NCBI GenBank assembly: GCA_900544595.1
Contig: UQVQ01000002.1
Coordinates: forward strand, 1 to 64,000
Reading direction: 5' to 3'
Source of the DNA: an uncultured Bacillota bacterium
Lineage (GTDB): Bacteria > Bacillota > Clostridia > Christensenellales > UBA1242
DNA length: 64,000 nucleotides
The notes under the pieces are model-generated. The model was not told where the DNA came from and made no database searches. It worked only from the letters and a program-made list of their open reading frames with translations. This document shows positions 14,538 through 23,966 of the stretch, piece after piece. The position numbers and the translations under genes were made by a program. Position 1 is the first letter of the stretch. The number at the start of each line of letters is the position of its first letter.

Positions 14538-16946
14538 CTAATTTTTTGGGTTAACCCCATTAACTGTTTTATCAAGCGCTTTTTGTTGCTCTTGAAGAAG
14601 CCTGTTTTGTTCTTTAAGCCTTTCCTCAATGAGTTTCAAATTTTCGTCGATATTAATTTTTTTAGGACGACCGCGTTTACCTGCTGGTTTTGGAGCTTCT
14701 TCGGTTTGTTCCTTTCTTGGGCGTCCGCGCTTGCCCGCTGGCTTTGGAGCTTCTTCGGTTTGCTCTTTTTTTGGACGACCGCGTTTACCCGCTGGCTTTG
14801 GAGTTTCTTCGGTTTGCTCTTTTCTTGGGCGTCCGCGCTTGCCCGCTGGCTTTGGAGTTTCTTCGGTTTGCTCTTTTCTTGGGCGACCGCGTTTGCCTGC
14901 TGGTTTTGGAGCTTCTTCGGTTTGCTCCTTTCTTGGGCGACCACGCTTTTTACCTTCTGGTTTTTCCTCGGTTTTTTGCTCTTCGCTTGCTTCTTCCAAA
15001 ATTTCTTCATTCGAAGTTTTGTCAGGTTCTTCGTTGTCAAACGCAGCTAAATCTTCAACTTCTTCAAAAGCTTGTCCTTCAGCTTTTTCTTCTGGTTGTT
15101 CTTCGGCTTTTTCTTCAACCGGTTCTTCAACAACGCGTTCTTGAATTTCTTTCTCCTTTGGTTCAACTTCTTCTGGCTTGCTTTTATCTTCAATTAAAAT
15201 GCCGTCTTTATCAAAAACTTTTCCAGTTTCGTCGTGATAGTTGCCTTGTGGGTCGTAATATGAGCCGTTTGGATAGACATAGTTTCCGTTGTCGTCATAT
15301 TTCCCGCCAAATTCGTCTGCTTTTGGCTCTTCAATCTTAATTTCTTCAACAGGTTGCTCTTCCGTAATTTCCTGTTTATCTTTTTGTTTTGATTTTTGTT
15401 TTGCATTCGCTTTTTCAATTTCTGCAACGTAACTTGAAGAAATAAGTTGAATTTGTTTATTCTTTTCGTTAAGTTGTTCTTGTTGTGCAATAAGTTTTTC
15501 TTGAAGTTCGCGTTTTTCTTTTTCAACGCTTGCTTTAACATATGCTTCACGTTCTGCTGCTTTATTAACTAAAACTTTGTTTTGCATTTCAAGAGTGTCA
15601 ATTTGAGTCATTGCTTTTTCAAGTTCGCGAGCAACTTCTTCTCTTGCGCCAATAAGTTCTTCGCGCTCATCTTTAACGCGTTCATTAACGCTTTCACGAA
15701 TTTCTTCATAAATTTTGTTAGAGAAGGTTTTGTATTCTGCGAGCATCGATTTTTCAACGTTAAGTCGACCTTCTTCAAGCTCTTCTTTTCTCTTTGTGAT
15801 TTCAGCGGTTAAATTGTCGATTGATTGATTGAATTTAAGTTGAGCATCTGTTTGGTCTTTTTCAATTTGTTGTTGTTTCTTAATTTCGTCTGCTTGTTGT
15901 TTTCTAATGTAGTTGCTTTCAATACGGTTAGTTGTTGCCTCTTGTTGCTCTCTTAAACGCTCTGTGTTTTCCTTGCTTGCTTGAAGTTTCTTTTGATAGT
16001 CTTTGCTTGTGTTTTCAAAACTACGTTTAAGGCTGTCCATTTCTTTTTCAAATTGGTCAATTTCTGTGTTCAAACGATTGCGCATACTAACAAAAATTTC
16101 TGTTTCTTTCATGGCGCGTTCCAAAACAAGTTCGCCTTTCTCGCCCGCTTCTTCAAAATTATATGCCTCATGTTGAATTGCATTTTCTCTTGCCTTTTTC
16201 ATCTCTTCTTGTTCTTGAAGTTGGCGTTTTTCAATGTATTCGTTCAAAACAGGAATTCCACGTTTAATTTCTTTTGCAGTGAACAAAACTTCAAAGTCTA
16301 CATAACTTGGCATTGTTGAAACTGCTTTATCAATAAATCTATTAAAAATGTGGAAAGTTTGATAGAGTTCGCTTGTGTTTCCTGCTTTTCTAATGTCCAA
16401 AGCGATAACAAAAATGTAGTTCAAGAGCAAAACCATTGCTGGAATTGCAAAAATCATAATGTAAACACCTGTTCCAATGTCTGTTTGGCTTGATGCAAAA
16501 CCGCATGCAAAGATGAACGAAAGAATTGCATAGATATAACTTAAAGCCTTTGCAACCTTAATGTTCGCCGAAAGCGCGCTGCTTTTAAGCGGTCTGTCAA
16601 TGCAGTTAACAACCGACATATATTCGCTTGGTGCTTTATCTCTGTTAAGCATATATTGTTGCCAATGATATCTTAAAGTTTTTGGCACCCTTTTCATCAT
16701 GTTGTTAAACTCAATTAAATTGCTTTCGTTTATATATTGAACTTCGTATAAATAAGCATTGATTTTATCAACCGCACGAGTTAAGCGCATTTCATAAACA
16801 TTATGCGCAACGATTGAGAAAACAATGATTGTTAAAACTTCAAGTCCAACAAATATGTATAATAAGTATTCAAGCGAAAAATTTGTTTTAATTGTTTCGA
16901 AGAAATTTATTACACTTTGAAAAATATCAACGTTTAATAACTTCAT
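14538..16946 (-). CDS. Membrane-anchored coiled-coil protein with six AT-hooks
   Basis: 802 residues. One membrane segment lies at about 27-50 and two at about 131-182. A long Glu/Lys/Gln coiled coil covers about 235-520. Next comes a short Tyr/Asn/Gly repeat region (GKYDDNGNYVYPNGSYYD and its continuation) and a very acidic linker (560-655). Six 18-residue repeats follow, each carrying an AT-hook core GRPRK or GRPKK within KRGRPRKEQTEE, and a final helical stretch ends the protein. AT-hooks bind the minor groove of AT-rich DNA, so the layout suggests a membrane tether for the chromosome (inference). GGAGG precedes the ATG. No family was recognised for the whole protein. Confidence 0.8.
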   Translation of the reverse strand: MKLLNVDIFQSVINFFETIKTNFSLEYLLYIFVGLEVLTIIVFSIVAHNVYEMRLTRAVDKINAYLYEVQYINESNLIEFNNMMKRVPKTLRYHWQQYMLNRDKAPSEYMSVVNCIDRPLKSSALSANIKVAKALSYIYAILSFIFACGFASSQTDIGTGVYIMIFAIPAMVLLLNYIFVIALDIRKAGNTSELYQTFHIFNRFIDKAVSTMPSYVDFEVLFTAKEIKRGIPVLNEYIEKRQLQEQEEMKKARENAIQHEAYNFEEAGEKGELVLERAMKETEIFVSMRNRLNTEIDQFEKEMDSLKRSFENTSKDYQKKLQASKENTERLREQQEATTNRIESNYIRKQQADEIKKQQQIEKDQTDAQLKFNQSIDNLTAEITKRKEELEEGRLNVEKSMLAEYKTFSNKIYEEIRESVNERVKDEREELIGAREEVARELEKAMTQIDTLEMQNKVLVNKAAEREAYVKASVEKEKRELQEKLIAQQEQLNEKNKQIQLISSSYVAEIEKANAKQKSKQKDKQEITEEQPVEEIKIEEPKADEFGGKYDDNGNYVYPNGSYYDPQGNYHDETGKVFDKDGILIEDKSKPEEVEPKEKEIQERVVEEPVEEKAEEQPEEKAEGQAFEEVEDLAAFDNEEPDKTSNEEILEEASEEQKTEEKPEGKKRGRPRKEQTEEAPKPAGKRGRPRKEQTEETPKPAGKRGRPRKEQTEETPKPAGKRGRPKKEQTEEAPKPAGKRGRPRKEQTEEAPKPAGKRGRPKKINIDENLKLIEERLKEQNRLLQEQQKALDKTVNGVNPKN
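14655..14955 (-). repeat. 54-bp in-frame tandem repeats encoding AT-hooks
   Basis: Six units of 54 bases, each encoding one GKRGRPRK-type hook plus an EQTEE(A/T)PKPA spacer. Third-position differences (for example CGC/CGT and TTT/CTT variants) show the array is not freshly duplicated. Confidence 0.9.
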
Positions 16947-17050
16947 TATTTTTTAACCTCCATGTTAAATTCGAAATTAGTATAACACATAAAAAAATTA
17001 TTAACTAATATTTTTTCAATATTTTTTAATAATTTTTCAATATTTTTTTA

Positions 17051-20000
17051 TTATTTAATTTTGATTATTTTAAAGTTCCTTAAACTTAACAAATAAATCT
17101 CGTCAATATCTTTTCCAAGAGCTTTTTGGGCGGCAAAAGCATAAGTTAAAAGTTGCTTTTTATATTTTGAAACAAGCTTTTCTTCGTTTGTAATTGACGT
17201 GTATTTATAGTCAATTAAAATGTTTTTTTCGCCAACAAAAATTAAATCTAATTTCCCTTGGATTAAAATCTTTTCTTCTTCACCTTCCCCAAAAATTTCT
17301 TTTGGGCTTGCATAAATCATAAACTGTTTTTCTTTAAACACCTTCCCATTTTTTGGCAAAACTTCGCGAAGAAGAGAAATGTTTTTCAAAACAGTTTTTG
17401 AAAGGTCTGTTTCAGGAATTTTTGTTTGTTTTTTTGAAAGAACTTCAACGTCGTTTGAAAGAGTTTCACTTTCAAAATCAACTTTTTCCAAAATTTCATG
17501 AACAATTGTTCCTTCTTCTGGCGTTGAGATTTCGCTTAAATGTTCGCTAACATAAAATTTGTTTGGAAGAGAATTTTCGCTTTCATATGGCTTAACTTCT
17601 TCGCCAAACACAACTTCACTAACAGAGGTTTTAAGAGCAAGTTTTGTTGCGTTTTCATTTGCATAAACAAAGTCAATTTTTTCTTTTGCTTTTTTCAAAA
17701 TTTCAATGTTTTGAACCTCAACCTCGCGTTTCTCGTTTTTAACTTCAAAAACTTCGCAAATTTCGGCTTTAACATTTTTACAATCGGCAAGTGCGCCCAG
17801 TATATAATTTAAGTAAGTTGGCATAATAAACTCCAAGTTTGTCAATTTTGTGATAGGCTCAATTTCTTTTGAAATCTCGCCCGTTATTATAAGTTTATTT
17901 TTTGCTCTTGTGAGCGCAACATAAAGAAGACGCAAATTTTCTGCAATTTCCTTTTTCTTTGCGCGCGAATAAAGAATTTGTTTAAAAATTGAATCATAAA
18001 TTTTTCTTTCGGCTTTATTATAGTTGTCAATTGCAAAGCCAAGATTTTTGTCAATTTTAAGGTCGTCCGTTTCTGGCTTTGTTTTTGTTAAATCTTTGCC
18101 CGTTTCGCCCAAAATAACAACAGGAAATTCGAGCCCCTTGCTTGCGTGAATTGTTGTTATTAAAACTGCGTTATCGTCGCATTTTTTCAAACTTGCCGTT
18201 TTAAGATTTGAAATGCTTGTTAAATATGAAACCAATCCAAAAAGGTTAAATTCAAATCCACTTTGCTGAACATATTTCAAAAATTGTTTAAGCCTTTCCC
18301 CTCTTTCTTTTCCGCCTTTAAGCGAAAGAACAAACTCAAAAAATTTTGTTTCATAAAAAAGATTTTCAAGAGCCGCACTTGCTCCGTTTGTTTGAATTTC
18401 AAAATTTAATCTATCAAGAAGAGAGTTGAATTTTTGAATTTTAACAGAGATTTCGTTGGAATTTTCTTTTGAATATTCCAAAACTTTTTCAAAGAAAAAT
18501 TCTTTGTTTGAAAAAAGTTTAATTTTTGCAAGCTCGTCAAACGAAAACATACCAAAATGGGAAGCCATTACCGCCGCCAACGCGAAATCATCGTTTCGAT
18601 TAAGACAAAGTTTTAAAATTGAAATAACCAAACAAACTTCTTTCGACGAAAGAAGGTCGAACTCATCGTTAACAATGAACGGAACGTTGTTTTCAAGAAA
18701 AAGCGAAACTAAATCAACAAGCAAATTCGAACGATTTTTAACCAAGATTGCAATGTCGCCAAAATTAACTTTTTTCTCTTCCCCATCTAAAACAATTCTT
18801 TCATTTATTACATTATTAACTACTTTCAAAATTGCCTTTGATTCCAAACTGTAATTCTTAAAATTTCTTTTTGAATTAAGAACTTTAAAAACCTCGCTTG
18901 GCGCTTCTTCTTTTTCTTTTTCCTCTTTCAAAACTTTAACAATCTTAACGCTGCTTCCTTCGCAAGAGTTATCACTTTCCCCTTTAAACATTGCGTTTTT
19001 TTCATAGTTAATTCCGCAACTTTTTTCGGTCATCAAAACTTTGAAAACATCGTTATCAAAATCAAGAATTTCTTTGTTTGTTCTGAAATTACAGTTAAGC
19101 GGAAGCGATTGCTTTTCCTTTGCCGTTTCAAATTCCTTGCAAATGTCAACAAAAATTTCAACATCCGATTGCCTAAACGCATAAATGCTTTGCTTTGCAT
19201 CGCCAACAAAAAGAACATTGTTGTTTTTTGAAATCTTTTTTAAAATTGCATATTGCATTGGGTTAATATCTTGGAATTCGTCAACGAAAATTTTCTCATA
19301 GCCGTTCCTAATTTCATTGCAAATTTCGTCGTTTTCCAAAATCTTTGCGCAAAAAGTTTCAAGGTCGGAAAAATCAAACGCCCCAAGTTCTCTTTTTTTC
19401 TCGTCTAAAAGATTTTTATAGTCGCAATATAAATTAACAAGCGAAGTTATGTTTTCTTTGCAACTTTCAAACGACGAAACAATGTTGTCATATGTTCCAA
19501 AATCAAACGCTTTAATCTTTTTAATATAGTCGCCAAGTTCTTCTTTCGCCTCTTTAACATCTTGGAAAGTTTGAGTTTCTGGAACCTGCGATTTCAAAAG
19601 TTTTGGAAGAGAAAACTCGTCCGAAACAAATTCTAACAAGTTTTCATTCTTGCAATTTAAGAGTTCGTCAATTTTTAAGTTGCATAAGTTAATGTGCTTG
19701 CAAAGCTCTTTTTCATCAAAAATGCTTGCCTTTTCCAAAAGCAAATTAAGTTTATTTTTAAAATATGAAACATTGTTTTTAATTTCGCCAAAAAATGTTG
19801 AAAGGGTTTCATCTTTGTTTTCATACAAACTTCTTGAAACTTTTTCAAGCCAAACTTTGGGTTGATATTGCGAAGAAAGAAAGTTATCAATTTTAAAAAT
19901 TCTCTCTTTAATTGCCCTGTCGCTTCTCTTTTTCCCAAGAACATCGCAAAGTTCCAAATATTTTTCAAAAGACTCTTTTTTAAGTTTTTGAGCAGCCTCC

Positions 20001-20410
20001 AAAAACGCTTCGTCTTTAAGAGAAAGCAATTTTTCATTTGAAAGGATTTCGAATTCAGGTTGAATTCCAACTATGTAGAAATATTTTTTAACAATTTTTT
20101 CATAGAAAGAGTGGAAAGTTGAAATATCGGCTTCCAAAACAGAATCAATTTCGCTTGCAAATTCAACACGCCCCGTTTTTTCAACAAGTTCGCCAAGTTT
20201 TGAAAGAAGCCTTTGTTTCATTTGCGCCGCGGCTTGATTGGTGAAAGTAAGCGCTAATATATTTTTAACTTTAACGCCTTGCATAAGATATTTTAGAACT
20301 TTTTCAATCATAACAGTTGTTTTTCCGCTTCCCGCCGAAGCCGAAACAATTGCGCTTTCGCCGTCAAGGTCTAAAACTCTTTCTTGTTCCTCAATCTTTT
20401 TCCTTTCCAT
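17051..20410 (-). CDS. addA: ATP-dependent helicase/nuclease subunit AddA
   Basis: 1119 residues. UvrD-like SF1 helicase with a C-terminal RecB-type nuclease; with AddB it resects double-strand breaks for RecA loading. Walker A is SASAGSGKTTVMIEK near residue 22; motif Ia ALTFTNQAAAQMKQRL, motif II FVDEFQDINPMQY, motif III GDAKQSIYAFR, the TIHASKGLEFPVV motif and LLYVALTRAKNKL follow. The nuclease motif is ILIDYKYTS near the C-terminus. Length is near the family norm of about 1200. AAAGGAAG precedes the ATG. It lies 24 bases after addB, in the usual addB-addA order. Confidence 0.95.
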   Translation of the reverse strand: MERKKIEEQERVLDLDGESAIVSASAGSGKTTVMIEKVLKYLMQGVKVKNILALTFTNQAAAQMKQRLLSKLGELVEKTGRVEFASEIDSVLEADISTFHSFYEKIVKKYFYIVGIQPEFEILSNEKLLSLKDEAFLEAAQKLKKESFEKYLELCDVLGKKRSDRAIKERIFKIDNFLSSQYQPKVWLEKVSRSLYENKDETLSTFFGEIKNNVSYFKNKLNLLLEKASIFDEKELCKHINLCNLKIDELLNCKNENLLEFVSDEFSLPKLLKSQVPETQTFQDVKEAKEELGDYIKKIKAFDFGTYDNIVSSFESCKENITSLVNLYCDYKNLLDEKKRELGAFDFSDLETFCAKILENDEICNEIRNGYEKIFVDEFQDINPMQYAILKKISKNNNVLFVGDAKQSIYAFRQSDVEIFVDICKEFETAKEKQSLPLNCNFRTNKEILDFDNDVFKVLMTEKSCGINYEKNAMFKGESDNSCEGSSVKIVKVLKEEKEKEEAPSEVFKVLNSKRNFKNYSLESKAILKVVNNVINERIVLDGEEKKVNFGDIAILVKNRSNLLVDLVSLFLENNVPFIVNDEFDLLSSKEVCLVISILKLCLNRNDDFALAAVMASHFGMFSFDELAKIKLFSNKEFFFEKVLEYSKENSNEISVKIQKFNSLLDRLNFEIQTNGASAALENLFYETKFFEFVLSLKGGKERGERLKQFLKYVQQSGFEFNLFGLVSYLTSISNLKTASLKKCDDNAVLITTIHASKGLEFPVVILGETGKDLTKTKPETDDLKIDKNLGFAIDNYNKAERKIYDSIFKQILYSRAKKKEIAENLRLLYVALTRAKNKLIITGEISKEIEPITKLTNLEFIMPTYLNYILGALADCKNVKAEICEVFEVKNEKREVEVQNIEILKKAKEKIDFVYANENATKLALKTSVSEVVFGEEVKPYESENSLPNKFYVSEHLSEISTPEEGTIVHEILEKVDFESETLSNDVEVLSKKQTKIPETDLSKTVLKNISLLREVLPKNGKVFKEKQFMIYASPKEIFGEGEEEKILIQGKLDLIFVGEKNILIDYKYTSITNEEKLVSKYKKQLLTYAFAAQKALGKDIDEIYLLSLRNFKIIKIK

Positions 20411-20434
20411 TTTTCTTCCTTTATAATTCGACTT

Positions 20435-23400
20435 TTAATTTTGGTTCAATATGCCGATGAAATCCGCCTGGGAAAGCTCTTTCCCGCTGTCCCTTTGCTG
20501 CTCTCTTTCATCTTGCTTAAACGAGCAAATTCCAAAGAACGGACAATTTTTGCAAACATATCCTTCAATTGGCTTTGCTGGAATTTCGCCGCTTAAAATT
20601 TCTTTTTCTGCACTTGAAAGCAAAAGTTTAACATACTCAATTGCCGCCTCAAATCCTTCTTTTGAAAAAACATTTTTTGTTGTTGAAAGAACAAGACAAT
20701 CTGCCGTGGATTTTGGCGAAAGTCTAAGCGCAACAATGCTGCTTTGTGTTTTGCTTCCAAATCGCCTGTCAAGTGCCTTTAAAACACCTTGCTCGCCAAG
20801 AACAAAACCTTCAAGTTTAAATTTCTTTGAAGCAGATTTCGAAAAATCTCCGCCAATTGGAAGATAGAACCCTCCGGCAAGCTCTTTCGAAAATTTTTGT
20901 TGCATGGCAATTAAATAAATGAAAAGTTGAAGTTCAATTCCATTATAAACCGCCCTCAAACTCTTTTTAACTTCCCCGCTTTTATAATCAACAACGCGAA
21001 GATAGTTTTCGCAAAAATCAACACGGTCAACAATTCCAAAAAGCGATTTTTCGTTAAGCGGAATTTCAAAACCTTGTTCCATAAATTTTGCAACAAATCC
21101 CGAAAATTTTTGTTCGCACGAAACGCTTTCAAAAAGCATTTTCGTTTCTTTTTTAAGCATCTCAAAAATATGCTTATTCTTAATATTTTTTGAAAGAAGC
21201 GAAAATCTTTCGTTGTTTTTAATTATTTCATCAATTTTTTCAAGTTCAAACTCAATTTCATCGCTTGAAAGTTCGCCAAGCCTTCCCAAATTTCTCTTAA
21301 CAAAATTTTGCGCCGCAATGTGAAAATAGTTTCCTTCGTCGCGCGCGTCAAAAACATTTTTGGGATTTTCTTTAAGTTTAAGCCCGTGCGTGAAAAAATG
21401 TTTAAACGGACACATAAAAAATCTTTCAATTCCCGTTGGCGAAAACTTTTGATAAAGATTTTTTGCAAGCGAAATTTTTTCTTCCCTAATTTTTTCTTTC
21501 CCAAAAACCTCTTCAAATTCTTCTTTTGAAATTCGATTTTGCTTTCTAAGTTTTAAAAGTTCTTCCTTAAAATCTCGTTCGCTTTGAATGTTGAAAAAAA
21601 CAAACTCATCATATGGCAAAAATTGCGCAAAGAAACTTCCAAAAATTTGAATTGGCTTTCCGTCTTTCGAAAAAATTTTTTGAAGTTCAGAAAATATAAT
21701 CGACTTCTCAACTTTTTCGCCAAGTTCATTTCCGCTTGACGAAACAAAAAGTTCTTCGTTTGGCGCAATGTCAAACAAAACTTTTTGCTTGCTTCGCCTG
21801 TTAAGCATTCGAATTGTTGGCTCAATTTCCAAATTCATTTGCGAAATATCGTCGTCCGAAATCAAACCAAGATCTTTCGAAGCAAGCGGAATTTTTCCCG
21901 CGCTCGCCCCGCAAACAAACATAACATCTCGCTTTTCAAAAAACGATTTTTCTCCGCCCGCAAAAACACAATCGGTTGAAATTGGAACAGCCGAAATTTC
22001 CTTCTCGCCAAAAAGCGAAAGAAAGAGATTTGAAAATTCATCAAATGAAGTTTCAAAATCATTTGAAAGTTCGCTAATTATTCCGTCAATCTTTTTAAAA
22101 ATTTGAAGATATATTTTTTCATTTTTTAAATTATTTTTTGAGAAATAATTGATTAACTCGTCGTTTTTTTCTTTTAAATTAAATTCCGAAATAATTTCGT
22201 AAATTAAATTCGAAAAATATGAAAATGAATTAGACTTTTGCGTTTTTTGTTTAAAATAATTAATTTTTTCAATAATATTTTTAATATTTTCAAAATTATT
22301 TGCTAATTCCTCGTTAAATTCATCGTTTAACATAGCAAGATTTTTAAGCGACGAAATTTCCTCGCTTGGAATTGAAAGATATGGATTTAAAATAAGATTG
22401 AAAAAATCACTTTCATTTTTTGAATTTAAATAGGAAAATAATGAAACAAAAAATGTGTGAATTGGAAGAGTTGAAATTGCCCTCGACGTGTCAAGAAAAA
22501 GCGGAATGTTATATTCCTCAAAAACTCGCTCAAAAATTTGAGATGTCCCGTTTAAATCGCCCGATAGAATGTTGAAATTCGAAAAACGCTTGTTCTTTGT
22601 TTTAACATAAAACAAAATCGTCTTTGCAATTTCTTGAATCTCTTTTTCTGGCGTTTCAAATTCCAAAAGATGAACTTTGTTTGTTTCAAGAACTTTTGGC
22701 GAAAATGAAAATAAATTTTCCAAAATGTGCGATGAAAGTGAATTTGATGTGTTTTTTAAATATGTCTTTTTAATTTCAATTTTGTTTCTTCTTGAAATTC
22801 TTGAAATCTTGTTTAAAATGTCCGCGTCGTATGTAAGCGCGTTTTTTTGATTTGAAGGCTGCGTTGCCCCAATAACAACTCGCTTCGAAAAAAGAATAAG
22901 TTTTTCCAAAATGGATTCACCTTGCGCGGTTAAACTGTCGAACCCCGCAAAGAAAAATGAACAATCTTTAACTTTCTCAAATGAAATGTTGCTTGAAAGA
23001 TTTGTTAAAACATCGCTTTGGTCGGGAAACTCTTTTTTGTTTTCGTAAATTGAAAACACCCTCGCAACCTCTTTTTGCTTTTCGCCTTGCGCGCCCTTCT
23101 CAAAATCAAAAGAAGAAATCTTGCTCGACTTAATTTGCGAAATTATGTTAAAAAGTTCGGATGCAAGTTCAATTGTTGGCTTAAAAAATTTAAACTCCCC
23201 GCTTCGAAGAATCTCATAAACCAAAAGTTTGCTCTCGTTTTGCGAAAGAACTTTTTCTTCGTTTGAAAAATATGCCGCAAGACGCGAAATCCCAAGAACC
23301 TTTATGTTAAATGAAGACGAAATTCCAAGTTGCTCAAAAACAAGTTTTTCCGCAAGAAGCGAAAACCTGTCTGGAACAACAACAAAATTTTCAAGTTCAA

Positions 23401-23482
23401 ACGAACTTGAAATTTCAATTTGCGAAATAACCGCCTTCGAAACTTCGTCCAAATTGTTCCCAACAATTGCAATCGCGTTCAT
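20435..23482 (-). CDS. addB: ATP-dependent helicase/nuclease subunit AddB, lacking Walker A
   Basis: 1015 residues from ATG 23482. The inactivated-helicase subunit of AddAB with a second nuclease domain. The C-terminal nuclease has LRVVDYKSGEVKK followed by the GIELQLFIYL stretch. The Fe-S cluster cysteines are the FFMCPFKHFF Cys and three in YVCKNCPFFGICSF. The N-terminus reads MNAIAIVGNNLDEVSKAV where Firmicutes AddB usually carries GRSGSGKT; the P-loop is therefore missing. The FVVVPDRFSLLAEKLVFEQ segment just after matches the family. No Shine-Dalgarno is seen; a TTGGAC-N18-TAATAT promoter ends eight bases before the ATG. Parts encoded near 22.1-22.3 kb are strongly AT-rich. Confidence 0.92.
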   Translation of the reverse strand: MNAIAIVGNNLDEVSKAVISQIEISSSFELENFVVVPDRFSLLAEKLVFEQLGISSSFNIKVLGISRLAAYFSNEEKVLSQNESKLLVYEILRSGEFKFFKPTIELASELFNIISQIKSSKISSFDFEKGAQGEKQKEVARVFSIYENKKEFPDQSDVLTNLSSNISFEKVKDCSFFFAGFDSLTAQGESILEKLILFSKRVVIGATQPSNQKNALTYDADILNKISRISRRNKIEIKKTYLKNTSNSLSSHILENLFSFSPKVLETNKVHLLEFETPEKEIQEIAKTILFYVKTKNKRFSNFNILSGDLNGTSQIFERVFEEYNIPLFLDTSRAISTLPIHTFFVSLFSYLNSKNESDFFNLILNPYLSIPSEEISSLKNLAMLNDEFNEELANNFENIKNIIEKINYFKQKTQKSNSFSYFSNLIYEIISEFNLKEKNDELINYFSKNNLKNEKIYLQIFKKIDGIISELSNDFETSFDEFSNLFLSLFGEKEISAVPISTDCVFAGGEKSFFEKRDVMFVCGASAGKIPLASKDLGLISDDDISQMNLEIEPTIRMLNRRSKQKVLFDIAPNEELFVSSSGNELGEKVEKSIIFSELQKIFSKDGKPIQIFGSFFAQFLPYDEFVFFNIQSERDFKEELLKLRKQNRISKEEFEEVFGKEKIREEKISLAKNLYQKFSPTGIERFFMCPFKHFFTHGLKLKENPKNVFDARDEGNYFHIAAQNFVKRNLGRLGELSSDEIEFELEKIDEIIKNNERFSLLSKNIKNKHIFEMLKKETKMLFESVSCEQKFSGFVAKFMEQGFEIPLNEKSLFGIVDRVDFCENYLRVVDYKSGEVKKSLRAVYNGIELQLFIYLIAMQQKFSKELAGGFYLPIGGDFSKSASKKFKLEGFVLGEQGVLKALDRRFGSKTQSSIVALRLSPKSTADCLVLSTTKNVFSKEGFEAAIEYVKLLLSSAEKEILSGEIPAKPIEGYVCKNCPFFGICSFKQDEREQQRDSGKELSQADFIGILNQN

Positions 23483-23490
23483 ATATGAGA

Positions 23491-23520
23491 ATATTAACAT
23501 ATTTTTTGATAAAAGTCCAA
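23491..23520 (-). promoter_or_regulatory. Promoter of addBA
   Basis: TTGGAC (23515-23520), 18-base spacer, TAATAT (23491-23496) on the minus strand; almost no leader before the ATG at 23482. Confidence 0.45.
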
Positions 23521-23527
23521 AAAAAGA

Positions 23528-23555
23528 TTGACAAATTTTTTTCGCGTGTTATAAT
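23528..23555 (+). promoter_or_regulatory. Promoter of rpsU
   Basis: TTGACA (23528-23533), 16-base spacer, TATAAT (23550-23555): consensus hexamers on the plus strand, divergent from addBA. Confidence 0.9.
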
Positions 23556-23597
23556 ATGAGCACTTTGAATTTATAAACTAAAAGGTGGTGAGATATC

Positions 23598-23780
23598 ATG
23601 ACAATGGTTAAAGTTGGCGAAAACGAAAGTTTAGACAGCGCATTGAAACGCTTTAAACGCAAATGTCAACGCGACGGAATTATTGGCGACATTCGTAAAA
23701 AAGAAGCATATCTTAAACCAAGCGTTAAACGCAAAAAGAAAAGTGAAGCCGCAAGAAAACGCGCAAGAAAACGCGGCTAA
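23598..23780 (+). CDS. rpsU: 30S ribosomal protein S21
   Basis: 60 residues. The sequence [19 protein letters not shown] and the highly basic tail [16 protein letters not shown] are typical bS21, a small-subunit protein near the anti-Shine-Dalgarno region that helps initiation. AAAGGTGGTGAG ends seven bases before the ATG; a second ATG two codons later is a possible alternative. It is a single-gene unit with its own consensus promoter and terminator. Usual Firmicutes neighbours such as yqeY are absent. Confidence 0.97.
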   Translation: MTMVKVGENESLDSALKRFKRKCQRDGIIGDIRKKEAYLKPSVKRKKKSEAARKRARKRG

Positions 23781-23796
23781 AAATAAGTTCATAAGA

Positions 23797-23823
23797 AAAC
23801 GCAAACTTAAATGTTTGCGTTTT
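23797..23823 (+). terminator. Terminator of rpsU
   Basis: AAACGCAAAC / GTTTGCGTTT stem, loop TTAAAT, then T-run. Confidence 0.9.
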
Positions 23824-23902
23824 TTGTTTTCTTAAAATTCCCTTAACCCTCTTTCGCCTCCTCTTCCAATCTGTTAAAATTTTTTTTCTAAAAATTTGGG
23901 GG

Positions 23903-23931
23903 TTGACATTCCCCCAATTCAAATATATAAT
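23903..23931 (+). promoter_or_regulatory. Consensus promoter of the PDQ-repeat exported protein
   Basis: TTGACA (23903-23908), 17-base spacer, TATAAT (23926-23931): perfect hexamers and spacing. A GGGGG/CCCCC inverted repeat overlaps the -35 (TTGGGGG...CCCCCAA at about 23897-23917) and could be an operator. Confidence 0.9.
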
Positions 23932-23966
23932 TAAGGTAACAATTAAAAAAAAGGAGATTTCTCAAT

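Noticed and set aside
14583..15340. Long plus-strand frames opposite the AT-hook gene
   Set aside because: They are mirror frames of the 54-bp repeats, Leu/Phe/Trp-rich and without SD or promoter.
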